Positions 1 to 5,754 of a stretch of 6,108 nt of DNA are shown here, piece after piece (the first letter of the stretch is position 1; the number at the start of each line of letters is the position of its first letter). The DNA is from Candidatus Zambryskibacteria bacterium CG11_big_fil_rev_8_21_14_0_20_42_18 (GTDB lineage: Bacteria > Patescibacteriota > Minisyncoccia > Phycocordibacterales > Zambryskibacteraceae), in contig PCVB01000031.1 of the NCBI GenBank assembly GCA_002787855.1, forward strand, positions 1 through 6,108, written 5' to 3'. Under the pieces are notes generated by a model that was not told where the DNA came from, did no database searches, and saw only the letters and a program-made list of their open reading frames with translations. A program made the translations under genes and the position numbers.

Positions 1-3
1 AAT

Positions 4-594
4 ATGACAAACAATACCCCACTTAAAATCAAAGTAATTGCCGGTAGCACGCGCGAAGGTCGCTTCAGCGATAAGGCTGCCCTATGGGTTGCCGAAGAGG
101 TCAAGAAACAAGGAGAGGTCGAGGTCGAGGTGCTAGACTTGCGTGATTACGAGATGCCGTTTTTCAACGAGTCGGTAACTCCGTCGGCCAAACAGGAACC
201 TTACAAAGACGAAACGGTCGCGCGCTTCACCAAGAAGATAGAAGAAGGAGATGCCTTCGTGATAGTTGCGCCTGAATATAATCACGGCACATCCGCCGTG
301 CTCAAAAATGTGCTTGATTGGGTCTATCAGGAATGGAACAATAAACCCGTCGCTTTCGTAAGCTACGGCAGTGTCGGCGGAGCGCGCGCGGTTGAACAAC
401 TTCGGTTGGTTGCAATTGAGCTTCAAATGGCGCCCATTAGAAACGCCGTGCACATACCCGGAGAACAATATTTCCCAGTGCTATTCGGCAAAGGAGATGT
501 TACGGCCCTCTTCTCTTCGTTAACAGAGAAGGCCGAAGGGATGATTGCCCAGCTTCTGTGGTGGGCCCGCGCTCTTAAAAAAGCAAGAGAATAA
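4..594 (+). CDS. NADPH-dependent FMN reductase-like flavoprotein
   Basis: A 196-residue protein of the flavodoxin-fold NADPH-dependent FMN reductase family (azoreductase/quinone reductase/chromate reductase-like). These cytoplasmic enzymes bind FMN and pass electrons from NAD(P)H to flavins, quinones or other acceptors. The FMN phosphate-binding loop is GSTREGR (residues 14-20). The second flavin-binding segment is PEYNHGTSAVLKN (90-102), and a third conserved loop is YGSVGGARA (121-129). Length is normal for the family. The ATG lies 3 bases from the window edge; its position relative to the first beta strand is right, but an upstream start cannot be excluded. Residues 38-43 are encoded by a short GAGGTC-type tandem repeat. 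It is followed after 30 bases by a glutaredoxin-like gene, so it may be the first visible member of a redox operon. Family assignment is secure; the physiological acceptor cannot be read from sequence. Confidence 0.9.
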   Translation: MTNNTPLKIKVIAGSTREGRFSDKAALWVAEEVKKQGEVEVEVLDLRDYEMPFFNESVTPSAKQEPYKDETVARFTKKIEEGDAFVIVAPEYNHGTSAVLKNVLDWVYQEWNNKPVAFVSYGSVGGARAVEQLRLVAIELQMAPIRNAVHIPGEQYFPVLFGKGDVTALFSSLTEKAEGMIAQLLWWARALKKARE

Positions 595-624
595 TTATTC
601 GTTATTAAATTAATCTAAAAAAAT

Positions 625-858
625 ATGAAAAACGTAACCATCTACTCAACACCAACTTGTCACTTCTGCCATGCGGCAAAGGAGTTCTTCAAGGCGAACA
701 ACGTCCAATTTACCGACCATGATGTCTCAAGTGATACTCAAAAACGAGATGAAATGCTTCAGAAAAGCGGGCAAATGGGGGTGCCTGTTATCTTTATCGA
801 CGACCAAATGGTCATTGGTTTTGATGAAGGCAAATTAAAATCTTTACTCGGCGTCTAA
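625..858 (+). CDS. Glutaredoxin-like protein, YruB/NrdH type
   Basis: A 77-residue single-domain thioredoxin-fold protein with no signal peptide, hence cytoplasmic. The redox motif is C12-H-F-C15, preceded by the typical YSTPT strand-loop. The cis-proline loop is GVPVI (52-56), and the C-terminal GFDEGKLKSLL matches the V-x-G-F-D pattern of YruB-type glutaredoxins and NrdH redoxins. Such proteins carry electrons for disulfide reduction; NrdH-type members are reduced by thioredoxin reductase rather than by glutathione. That fits the trxB-like gene about 1.3 kb downstream and the lack of a classical thioredoxin in the window. It could be the electron donor to CcdA, which is inference. The leader is AT-rich with no Shine-Dalgarno. 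Family call is firm; the partner is not. Confidence 0.92.
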   Translation: MKNVTIYSTPTCHFCHAAKEFFKANNVQFTDHDVSSDTQKRDEMLQKSGQMGVPVIFIDDQMVIGFDEGKLKSLLGV

Positions 859-876
859 TTAACACAGAGTTATCCT

Positions 877-1509
877 ATGGAAAAAGAAATAAAAAATAAC
901 TACGAACTTAAAAAACAAGAACAAGAACAAATTCGTAAAGAAAGACATCGACAGGATAAGAATACTGAAACGAAAAATAAGTTTGTCAGATACGGTCTGT
1001 GGATTCTAGCGCTTGTGATTATCGGATATGGTATCTCTTTTCTTGCTCAAACAACGGCTCCTGAAGGAGAGGACTTTAGCATCGCTTATGATATACAAGG
1101 TCAGAATCATATTGCCGAAGGTGCGACGCATCCTTCCTACAACTCAAATCCGCCGTCTTCTGGTTGGCACTACGCCTCAACGGTTCGCGGAAGATTTTAT
1201 GAAGAAGCGTTACCTGACGAACAAGTGATACACAATCTTGAGCACGGAGATATTTGGATCGCATACCATCCCGACATTAGTGATGAGGCAAAAGATATAC
1301 TTGAGTCATTTGCTGGACAGTATGTTGTCGTGTCGCCGCGCGCGACAAATGACGGAGACATCTCTCTTGTCGCGTGGGGCAGGGTTGACACCTTCGACAT
1401 AGAAAACGGTATCGTCGACGAGGAACGTATTCGCAACTTTATCAAAAGGCATGATAACCGCGGACCAGAAAAAGTGCGTGGCGTACAAACGGGCCATGGT
1501 GGTTTTTAA
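877..1509 (+). CDS. Membrane-anchored DUF3105 domain protein
   Basis: A 210-residue protein. Residues 1-37 are strongly charged (Lys/Glu/Gln/Arg) and probably cytoplasmic and helical. A single hydrophobic segment at about 39-59 acts as an uncleaved anchor, and the rest should face outward. The outer part carries the DUF3105 signatures: NPPSSGWHY (91-99), HNLEHGD (119-125) followed by a beta strand and YHP (130-132), an AWGR segment (166-169), and a late HDNRGPE (192-198). Function is unknown. The conserved histidines (H98, H119, H123, H131) could bind a metal, which is inference. The protein contains no cysteine, so it is not itself a thiol redox protein despite lying between redox genes. It is 18 bases after the glutaredoxin-like gene and 11 bases before the DsbA-like gene. 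A weak AGAG at 866-869 precedes the start. Confidence 0.85.
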   Translation: MEKEIKNNYELKKQEQEQIRKERHRQDKNTETKNKFVRYGLWILALVIIGYGISFLAQTTAPEGEDFSIAYDIQGQNHIAEGATHPSYNSNPPSSGWHYASTVRGRFYEEALPDEQVIHNLEHGDIWIAYHPDISDEAKDILESFAGQYVVVSPRATNDGDISLVAWGRVDTFDIENGIVDEERIRNFIKRHDNRGPEKVRGVQTGHGGF

Positions 1510-1520
1510 CCGATAAACAC

Positions 1521-2210
1521 ATGACGATAAATACACAAAGAGGATATGGAATACCAGTAGCGATTGTTATCGCGGGGTTATTGATTGCCGGAACTGTTTT
1601 CTGGACGAGAAGTGGTGAGAGTGCTAATTCAAATACCGCGCAAAACACCACAGGCGGGGCGGAGGCGTCTGACTTTAGAATGCCAGACGAAACGGATCAT
1701 GTCCGTGGCAATCCCAATGCGCCTATTGCAATCGTAGAGTTTAGCGATTTGGAGTGTCCTTTCTGTGCTCGAATTCATCCCACCCTTGATCGCATTGTAA
1801 AGGAGAACGAGGACGTAAAGTGGATATTTCGTCATTTTCCGCTTTCGACAATCCATTCACGGGCGCTTTCTGCGGCAGTGGCGTCCGAATGTATCGCTCG
1901 ACTCGGTAGTAATGATAATTTCTGGGCATTTACTGACACAGCGTTCGCTAATCAACAACTGCTTGGAAATACTTGGTATCGAGAGCAGGCCTCTTCATTC
2001 GGCATTGATTCGGAGGCCTTCGCCAGTTGCTTGAACGATCGTAGTATCGTTACCGACATTCAGACTGAATTGAATGAAGCAACTAGCGCTGGTGGTCGAG
2101 GCACACCGTATGTGGTCGTGGTAACGTCTGGCGGTCAACTTATACCGTTTAGTGGCGCCTTGCCATACGCGCAAGTGTCGGCGGTAATTGAACAAGCGCG
2201 CACTATCTAA
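1521..2210 (+). CDS. Membrane-anchored DsbA-like thiol:disulfide oxidoreductase (Thioredoxin_4/COG1651 type)
   Basis: A 229-residue protein with an N-terminal signal anchor (about residues 11-28) and a low-complexity Ser/Asn/Thr/Gly linker (31-50). An outward-facing DsbA-like thioredoxin domain follows. It begins with DHVRGNPNAP (59-68), the usual lead-in for this family. The active site is C79-P-F-C82 after a hydrophobic strand ending FSDLE. The alpha-helical insert holds C124 and C170, a pair often conserved in this family and probably forming a structural disulfide. The cis-proline is P196 in RGTPYVV. The SGALPYAQV region (211-219) matches the family end. Likely roles are oxidation or isomerisation of disulfides in exported proteins. 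No DsbB or VKOR recycling partner is present in the window; CcdA downstream suggests a reductive partner instead. No Shine-Dalgarno. The trxB start is 1 base after its stop, implying coupled translation. Confidence 0.92.
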   Translation: MTINTQRGYGIPVAIVIAGLLIAGTVFWTRSGESANSNTAQNTTGGAEASDFRMPDETDHVRGNPNAPIAIVEFSDLECPFCARIHPTLDRIVKENEDVKWIFRHFPLSTIHSRALSAAVASECIARLGSNDNFWAFTDTAFANQQLLGNTWYREQASSFGIDSEAFASCLNDRSIVTDIQTELNEATSAGGRGTPYVVVVTSGGQLIPFSGALPYAQVSAVIEQARTI

Positions 2211-2211
2211 G

Positions 2212-3174
2212 ATGATTAAACAATACGACCTCATTATCATCGGTTCTGGCGCGGCGGGCCTTGGCGCCGCTCTTTACAGTGGACGCTATCGGCTCAAGAC
2301 TCTTGTTCTTGGAAAAGAATTTGGTGGTGAGACGGCGAAAGCCGGGACGATAGAAAATTATCCCGGCGCTCCGGCAGTAGACGGCTATGAGCTGATGAAT
2401 GTAATGAAACAGCAAACGTTGGCAATTAGTACAGAGTTCTCCAACGACGAAGTGAGCGGTATAGCGAAGCACGAACATTGTTTTGAGGTGGTGACTGGAA
2501 AAATGACATACCAGACCCATGCAATTATCTTTGCAACCGGAGCGGAACGTCGTCGTCTAGGACTCCCCAATGAAAAAGAATTGACCGGTCGCGGGGTTCA
2601 TTACTGCGTCACCTGCGATGGTCCGGTGTACGGTGGTAAAACGATTGCTATGGTTGGCGGTGGCGATGCATCAGTCAAGGGCGCGGTGCTTGCGGCCGAG
2701 TACGTCAATAAATTATTTCTCATCGTGAGGGGCAAGGAAGTTAGCGCCGAGCCTATCAATCTTGAGAGAATGAAAACGCTTGGCGACAAAATCGAGGTTA
2801 TTCTTGAGACGGAAGTGAAAGAGGTTGTGGGAAAGAACAAACTTGAGAAGGTTGTATTGTCTCGTCCGTTCAAGGGTTCGACTGACCTTGTTCTAGACGG
2901 TTTGTTCGTGGAGATTGGTGCGACGCCGAATGTTTTACTTGCGCAAAAGCTCGGTGTCGTCCTTGATGAACGAGGTCATATCGAGGTTGATAACATGATG
3001 CAGACAAATATAGACGGTGTATTCGCTGCGGGCGATGTGGTTAATCATTTCGGTTCGTTCAAACAGGATATCACCGCGGCCGCTATGGGTGCCGTTGCGG
3101 CCACCTCCGCCTACAACGACCGCAAAGTGCATGGAGAGCTCTGCGAGATGCATGCCGTCCCCGAGCATAAATAA
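2212..3174 (+). CDS. trxB: Thioredoxin reductase-like FAD/NAD(P)-dependent oxidoreductase
   Basis: A 320-residue protein of the low-molecular-weight thioredoxin reductase family, of normal length. FAD binding is shown by GSGAAGLGAA (11-20) and the C-terminal FAAGDVV (271-277). The redox-active pair is C132-V-T-C135 followed by DG. The pyridine-nucleotide domain has GGGDAS (149-154). The usual HRRxxxR motif that grips the NADPH 2'-phosphate is absent: the region reads VRGKEVSAEP (172-181), so the donor may be NADH or something else. The ATG at 2212 is chosen because MIKQYDLIIIGSG is the standard family start. A TTG at 2188 would add eight residues and overlap the upstream gene. It should reduce a small redoxin such as the glutaredoxin-like protein in this operon, which is inference. 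No Shine-Dalgarno is seen. Confidence 0.92.
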   Translation: MIKQYDLIIIGSGAAGLGAALYSGRYRLKTLVLGKEFGGETAKAGTIENYPGAPAVDGYELMNVMKQQTLAISTEFSNDEVSGIAKHEHCFEVVTGKMTYQTHAIIFATGAERRRLGLPNEKELTGRGVHYCVTCDGPVYGGKTIAMVGGGDASVKGAVLAAEYVNKLFLIVRGKEVSAEPINLERMKTLGDKIEVILETEVKEVVGKNKLEKVVLSRPFKGSTDLVLDGLFVEIGATPNVLLAQKLGVVLDERGHIEVDNMMQTNIDGVFAAGDVVNHFGSFKQDITAAAMGAVAATSAYNDRKVHGELCEMHAVPEHK

Positions 3175-3186
3175 AATATCATTATT

Positions 3187-3468
3187 ATGAAAGCAATTTG
3201 GAACAATAAAGTTATAGCCGAGAGCGATAAAACAACAGTGGTGGAGAATAATCACTATTTTCCGCCGGAGACGGTAAAGATGGAGTATCTCACCAAAAAT
3301 GGAACAACATACACTTGTCCGTGGAAAGGCCTTAGTGATTACTATGATGTGGTTGTAGACGGCAAGACGGCAAAGAACGGCGCGTGGATGTATCAGAATC
3401 CAAAGCCTGAAGCCGAGCATGTCCGTGGTAAGTTCGCGTTCTGGCAGGGAGTTGAGGTACAATCATAA
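3187..3468 (+). CDS. DUF427 domain protein
   Basis: A 93-residue soluble protein of the DUF427 family (small beta-rich domain), at full single-domain length. The hallmark is TYTCPWKGLSDYY (41-53), with C44, W46 and K47 conserved in the family. It is followed by GAWMYQNPKPEAEHVRGKFAFW (residues 65-86, a slightly longer conserved stretch whose key features are the Pro-rich turn and the final aromatic pair). YFPPETV (24-30) is also typical. There is no signal peptide or membrane segment, so it is cytoplasmic. Biochemical function is not established. It contains a single cysteine (C44), so any redox part would need a partner or a mixed disulfide. It sits 12 bases after trxB and 5 bases before a TlpA-like gene, inside the redox cluster. 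Family call is firm. Confidence 0.88.
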   Translation: MKAIWNNKVIAESDKTTVVENNHYFPPETVKMEYLTKNGTTYTCPWKGLSDYYDVVVDGKTAKNGAWMYQNPKPEAEHVRGKFAFWQGVEVQS

Positions 3469-3473
3469 AAATC

Positions 3474-4010
3474 ATGAATCGTTACACACTTATTGGCATA
3501 GGAGTTGTCGTGGTCGCTGGAGCGATATTGTTCACTGTTGTTAGTCGTGATACGAATCAAGAGGTGAGCGTAAATAATTTAGTTGACACAAGTGATTTTG
3601 ACAGATTCGCCTCTCTTTCTCTTGTTGATTACAGAGGCAATGCTGTCTCGCTCGAAGAATTTAGAGGCAGACCACTTGTATTAAATAGCTGGGCGGTGTG
3701 GTGTCCCTTCTGTCGGAAAGAATTACCTGATTTCGCAAAACTACAAAAAGAATTTGGTGACCAAGTTGTTGTCATTGCCATTGACCGGCAGGAACCGCTG
3801 GAGAAAGCAAAATCGTACACCGATGAACTGGGCATTTCAGAGGACATGCTCTTTCTCCTCGACCGCCCCGACTCCTTTTATAAATCAATTGGCGGATTTT
3901 CCATGCCGGAAACGATTTTTGTAAATGGTAATGGTGAAATTGTCGTCCATAAGCGCGGACCGATGGAATTAGACGAGATGCGCGAACATGTAAATAAAAT
4001 CTTACAATAA
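3474..4010 (+). CDS. Membrane-anchored TlpA/ResA/DsbE-like thioredoxin-fold protein
   Basis: A 178-residue protein with an N-terminal signal anchor (about residues 5-23) and a short linker. It then has an outward-facing AhpC/TSA-Redoxin (TlpA-like) domain: LVDYRGNAVSLEEFRGRPLVL (50-70 region), the active site W76-C77-P-F-C80 followed by RKELP, and the strand VVVIAIDR (98-105). A family-typical helical insert follows, then the cis-proline P145 in GFSMPETIFV and a final helix. Most ResA/TlpA proteins have WCxPC; WCPFC resembles mycobacterial DsbE/MPT53-type proteins. Function is extracytoplasmic thiol/disulfide exchange. The ccdA start lies 2 bases after its stop, making CcdA its probable reductant, as in known CcdA-ResA/TlpA pairs. 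GAGGT at 3454-3458 lies 15 bases before the ATG, too far for a good ribosome-binding site. Confidence 0.92.
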   Translation: MNRYTLIGIGVVVVAGAILFTVVSRDTNQEVSVNNLVDTSDFDRFASLSLVDYRGNAVSLEEFRGRPLVLNSWAVWCPFCRKELPDFAKLQKEFGDQVVVIAIDRQEPLEKAKSYTDELGISEDMLFLLDRPDSFYKSIGGFSMPETIFVNGNGEIVVHKRGPMELDEMREHVNKILQ

Positions 4011-4012
4011 TC

Positions 4013-4777
4013 ATGATTGAACTAAGTGTTGGCTTTATATTGGCATCATTTTTTGCGGGACTCCTTACTTTTCTCGCGCCGTGTACCCTACCTCTTGTCC
4101 CGGCCTATCTTGGCTTCATCAGTGGAGTTGACCAGGAAGCGCTCAAAAATCCCGAAACCGCAAAAGCCGCCCGCCGAAGGATATTCTGGAATGGTCTAGC
4201 GTTTATCATCGGGTTTTCTTTTGTTTTCATAACGTTTGGAGTACTGGCCGGCATTGCCGGCACGGCCCTTGCTCCATACCGCATCTGGCTGGCCCGCATC
4301 GGCGGAGTGCTTGTTATTATATTTGGACTTTTCATGCTTGATTTCTTTAAGCTTCCATTTTTCCAGACAGATAAACGAATCCCCATTCCCAAATGGCTGA
4401 CCCTTGGCAAACCTTCCAGCTCGCTCTTTATCGGTGGCACTTTTGCGCTCGGCTGGACACCATGCGTGGGTCCTATTCTCGGCTCTATTCTCTTGCTAGC
4501 TGGCACCAGCGGTACGGCACTCACTGGTGGAGTGATGCTTACCGTCTTTTCTATTGGACTGGCTATACCGTTTCTTCTTATTGCTCTCGCTTTCTCCAAA
4601 GCCACTACCTACATCGATAGAATTTCCAAGTATCTCAAAACAATCTCTGTTATTGGGGGTGTATTCTTAATTCTTCTTGGATTGCTTCTCGCCACCGATA
4701 ATTTTGGTCTCACCATCCAATACGGCTACGAACTTTTAGATTTCATTGACTACGATCGTTTGCTTGATTATTTATAA
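4013..4777 (+). CDS. ccdA: CcdA-type transmembrane thiol electron transporter (DsbD transmembrane domain family)
   Basis: A 254-residue integral membrane protein with about six hydrophobic segments: roughly residues 6-36, 60-83, 92-111, 138-165, 171-195 and 208-228. The two redox cysteines are in the family's paired sites, C24 in LAPCTLPLVP and C151 in GWTPCVGP, on the first and fourth segments. CcdA/DsbD proteins take electrons from cytoplasmic thioredoxin-like donors and pass them to proteins outside the membrane. Polar loops at about 39-58 and 114-135 separate the bundles. The C-terminal tail is acidic and tyrosine-rich. The start overlaps no gene and lies 2 bases after the TlpA-like stop, with no Shine-Dalgarno, which suggests coupled translation. 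The natural local partners are the glutaredoxin-like protein inside and the TlpA- and DsbA-like proteins outside (inference from gene order). Confidence 0.94.
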   Translation: MIELSVGFILASFFAGLLTFLAPCTLPLVPAYLGFISGVDQEALKNPETAKAARRRIFWNGLAFIIGFSFVFITFGVLAGIAGTALAPYRIWLARIGGVLVIIFGLFMLDFFKLPFFQTDKRIPIPKWLTLGKPSSSLFIGGTFALGWTPCVGPILGSILLLAGTSGTALTGGVMLTVFSIGLAIPFLLIALAFSKATTYIDRISKYLKTISVIGGVFLILLGLLLATDNFGLTIQYGYELLDFIDYDRLLDYL

Positions 4778-4778
4778 T
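4746..4778 (+). promoter_or_regulatory. Possible promoter for prfB
   Basis: A perfect TATAAT lies at 4773-4778, overlapping the ccdA stop, and a TTGACT lies at 4746-4751. The 21-base spacer is longer than the usual 16-18, so the -35 match may be chance. A start near 4785 would give a leader of about 27 bases holding the AGGGAG ribosome-binding site. It coincides with the change from redox genes to translation genes and a 34-base gap, which supports a separate transcript. Evidence is weak. Confidence 0.27.
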
Positions 4779-4799
4779 TAGGAAATCAACAGGTACAAT

Positions 4800-4805
4800 A
4801 GGGAG
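4800..4805 (+). promoter_or_regulatory. Shine-Dalgarno site of prfB
   Basis: AGGGAG sits 6 bases before the ATG at 4812. It is the only convincing ribosome-binding site in the window and fixes the prfB start. An in-frame TAG at 4779-4781 also rules out a longer prfB reading frame. Confidence 0.75.
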
Positions 4806-4811
4806 CACTCC

Positions 4812-5717
4812 ATGAGTTCAAAAGAGGAAATACAGAAAAAGATTGAAACTCTTGAGCTTGAGATGTCCTCGGCGGAATTTTGGGTGGATAAAGACAAGGC
4901 CCAAGCAACTATTCGTGAGATTGAAGAACTAAAAAATGAGCTATCAGGAGTAGGGAAGCATGACAAAGGCGGTGCCGTCATGACAATTTTCTCGGGCGCG
5001 GGTGGAGATGACGCCGAAGATTTCTCTCGTATTCTTCTTGAAATGTATCAAAAGTTTTTTGATAAAAATAAGTGGAGTTATTCTGTGGTGCATAAAAATG
5101 AGAATGACCATGGGGGGTATAGGAATATCACTTTGGAGATAAAAAATCCCGCTTCGCGCAGGGCTACGCAGGACGTCGGACCCTACGGGGTCCTCCGAAA
5201 CGAATCCGGTGTTCATCGTCTAGTGCGCATCTCTCCTTTCAATGCCAAGCAACTTCGGCACACTTCTTTTTCGATGGTAGAAGTAATTCCTAAATTTGAA
5301 AAAACGGGGGAAGTCAAAATTCCTCCAGAGGAAATAAAAGTTGAACTCTCTAAATCTTCCGGTCCGGGAGGACAGAATGTCAATAAACGCGAGACTGCCG
5401 TGCGTCTTGTGCACATACCCACCAATCTTTCTGTGCACGTAGAATCAGAGCGTTCGCAGGCTCAGAATAAAGATAAGGCGCAAAGTATGCTTGAGGCTAA
5501 ACTCTATAAAATGCTTGAAGATGAACGTAAGGCCAAGGAAAAAGGTCTTTATGTTTCCAAAACTACCCAGATAGAGTGGGGCAATCAAATCCGCTCATAC
5601 GTCTTGCATCCCTATAAGATGGTAAAAGATCATCGTACTAATGTGGAAGTGCGTGATGTAGAAAGGGTTCTTAATGGTAATCTCGACGAATTTATCGAAG
5701 CAGAGCAGTCTCTTTAG
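4812..5717 (+). CDS. prfB: Peptide chain release factor 2, compact form
   Basis: A 301-residue class I release factor that ends translation at UGA and UAA by triggering peptidyl-tRNA hydrolysis in the ribosome. The RF2-specific stop-recognition tripeptide is S141-P-F143 in VRISPFNAKQLRHTSF. The catalytic G186-G-Q188 sits in SGPGGQNVNKRE. The C-terminal QIRSYVLHPYKMVKDHRT region (259-276) is typical. Spacing from SPF to GGQ (45 residues) and from GGQ to the end (113) equals E. coli RF2 as recalled. The N-terminus differs: only 60 residues precede the SGAGG motif (61-65), against about 133 in E. coli. Most of helical domain 1 and the region holding the programmed frameshift are therefore missing. 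About nine extra residues occur near 111-122, encoded by a GC-rich palindromic stretch. The gene ends in TAG, read by RF1, not by its own product. Presence of RF2 implies UGA remains a stop codon here. Confidence 0.95.
   Translation: MSSKEEIQKKIETLELEMSSAEFWVDKDKAQATIREIEELKNELSGVGKHDKGGAVMTIFSGAGGDDAEDFSRILLEMYQKFFDKNKWSYSVVHKNENDHGGYRNITLEIKNPASRRATQDVGPYGVLRNESGVHRLVRISPFNAKQLRHTSFSMVEVIPKFEKTGEVKIPPEEIKVELSKSSGPGGQNVNKRETAVRLVHIPTNLSVHVESERSQAQNKDKAQSMLEAKLYKMLEDERKAKEKGLYVSKTTQIEWGNQIRSYVLHPYKMVKDHRTNVEVRDVERVLNGNLDEFIEAEQSL
5148..5197 (+). repeat. GC-rich palindromic segment inside prfB, possible in-frame insertion
   Basis: By hand count 37 of these 50 bases are G or C, well above the surrounding gene. 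It contains a perfect hairpin, GGACCC (5178-5183), loop TACG, GGGTCC (5188-5193). C(UACG)G is a UNCG-type loop known to be very stable in RNA. AGGAC (5170-5174) and GTCCT (5190-5194) can form a competing stem, and GACGTC at 5172-5177 is itself palindromic. It encodes the segment where this RF2 is longer than E. coli RF2. Whether it is a repeated mobile element cannot be told from a single copy. Confidence 0.45.
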
Positions 5718-5754
5718 CATTGACCGATGTGATATTTCTTGTTAATGTTCTTAA

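Noticed and set aside
115..132. Three tandem GAGGTC-like hexamers
   Set aside because: They encode Glu-Val-Glu-Val-Glu-Val in a beta strand of the flavoprotein; too short to be a meaningful repeat.
589..600. Perfect 12-base palindrome GAATAATTATTC at the end of the FMN reductase gene
   Set aside because: It is AT-only apart from its ends, lacks a loop or T-run of a terminator, and is short enough to be chance in AT-rich spacer DNA.
1698..1708. CATGTCCGTGG shared with 3418-3428
   Set aside because: Both copies encode His-Val-Arg-Gly in unrelated families where the residues are part of each family's own conserved motif; no wider similarity.
2188..2211. TTG start extending trxB by eight residues
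   Set aside because: It overlaps the DsbA-like gene, and the added residues precede the standard family start MIKQYDLIIIGSG.
2935..3462. Long minus-strand open frame opposite trxB and DUF427 (175 codons)
   Set aside because: It covers two confidently identified plus-strand genes and has no family motif.
3455..3463. AGGTACAAT shared with 4791-4799 as possible -10 promoter elements
   Set aside because: Both lie too close to the following ATG for a normal leader, no -35 box fits, and a 9-base match in 6 kb can be chance.
4247..4261. Palindrome GCCGGCATTGCCGGC in ccdA
   Set aside because: It encodes the Ala/Gly-rich AGIAG turn of a membrane helix; repeated Ala-Gly codons explain it.
4105..4605. 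Long minus-strand open frame opposite ccdA (166 codons)
   Set aside because: Its translation shows no recognisable domain and mirrors the codon bias of the well-supported ccdA gene.
5720..5748. TTGACC with TAATGT as an rpsP promoter
   Set aside because: The -10 matches at only about three of six positions and the distance to the ATG at 5755 is very short.
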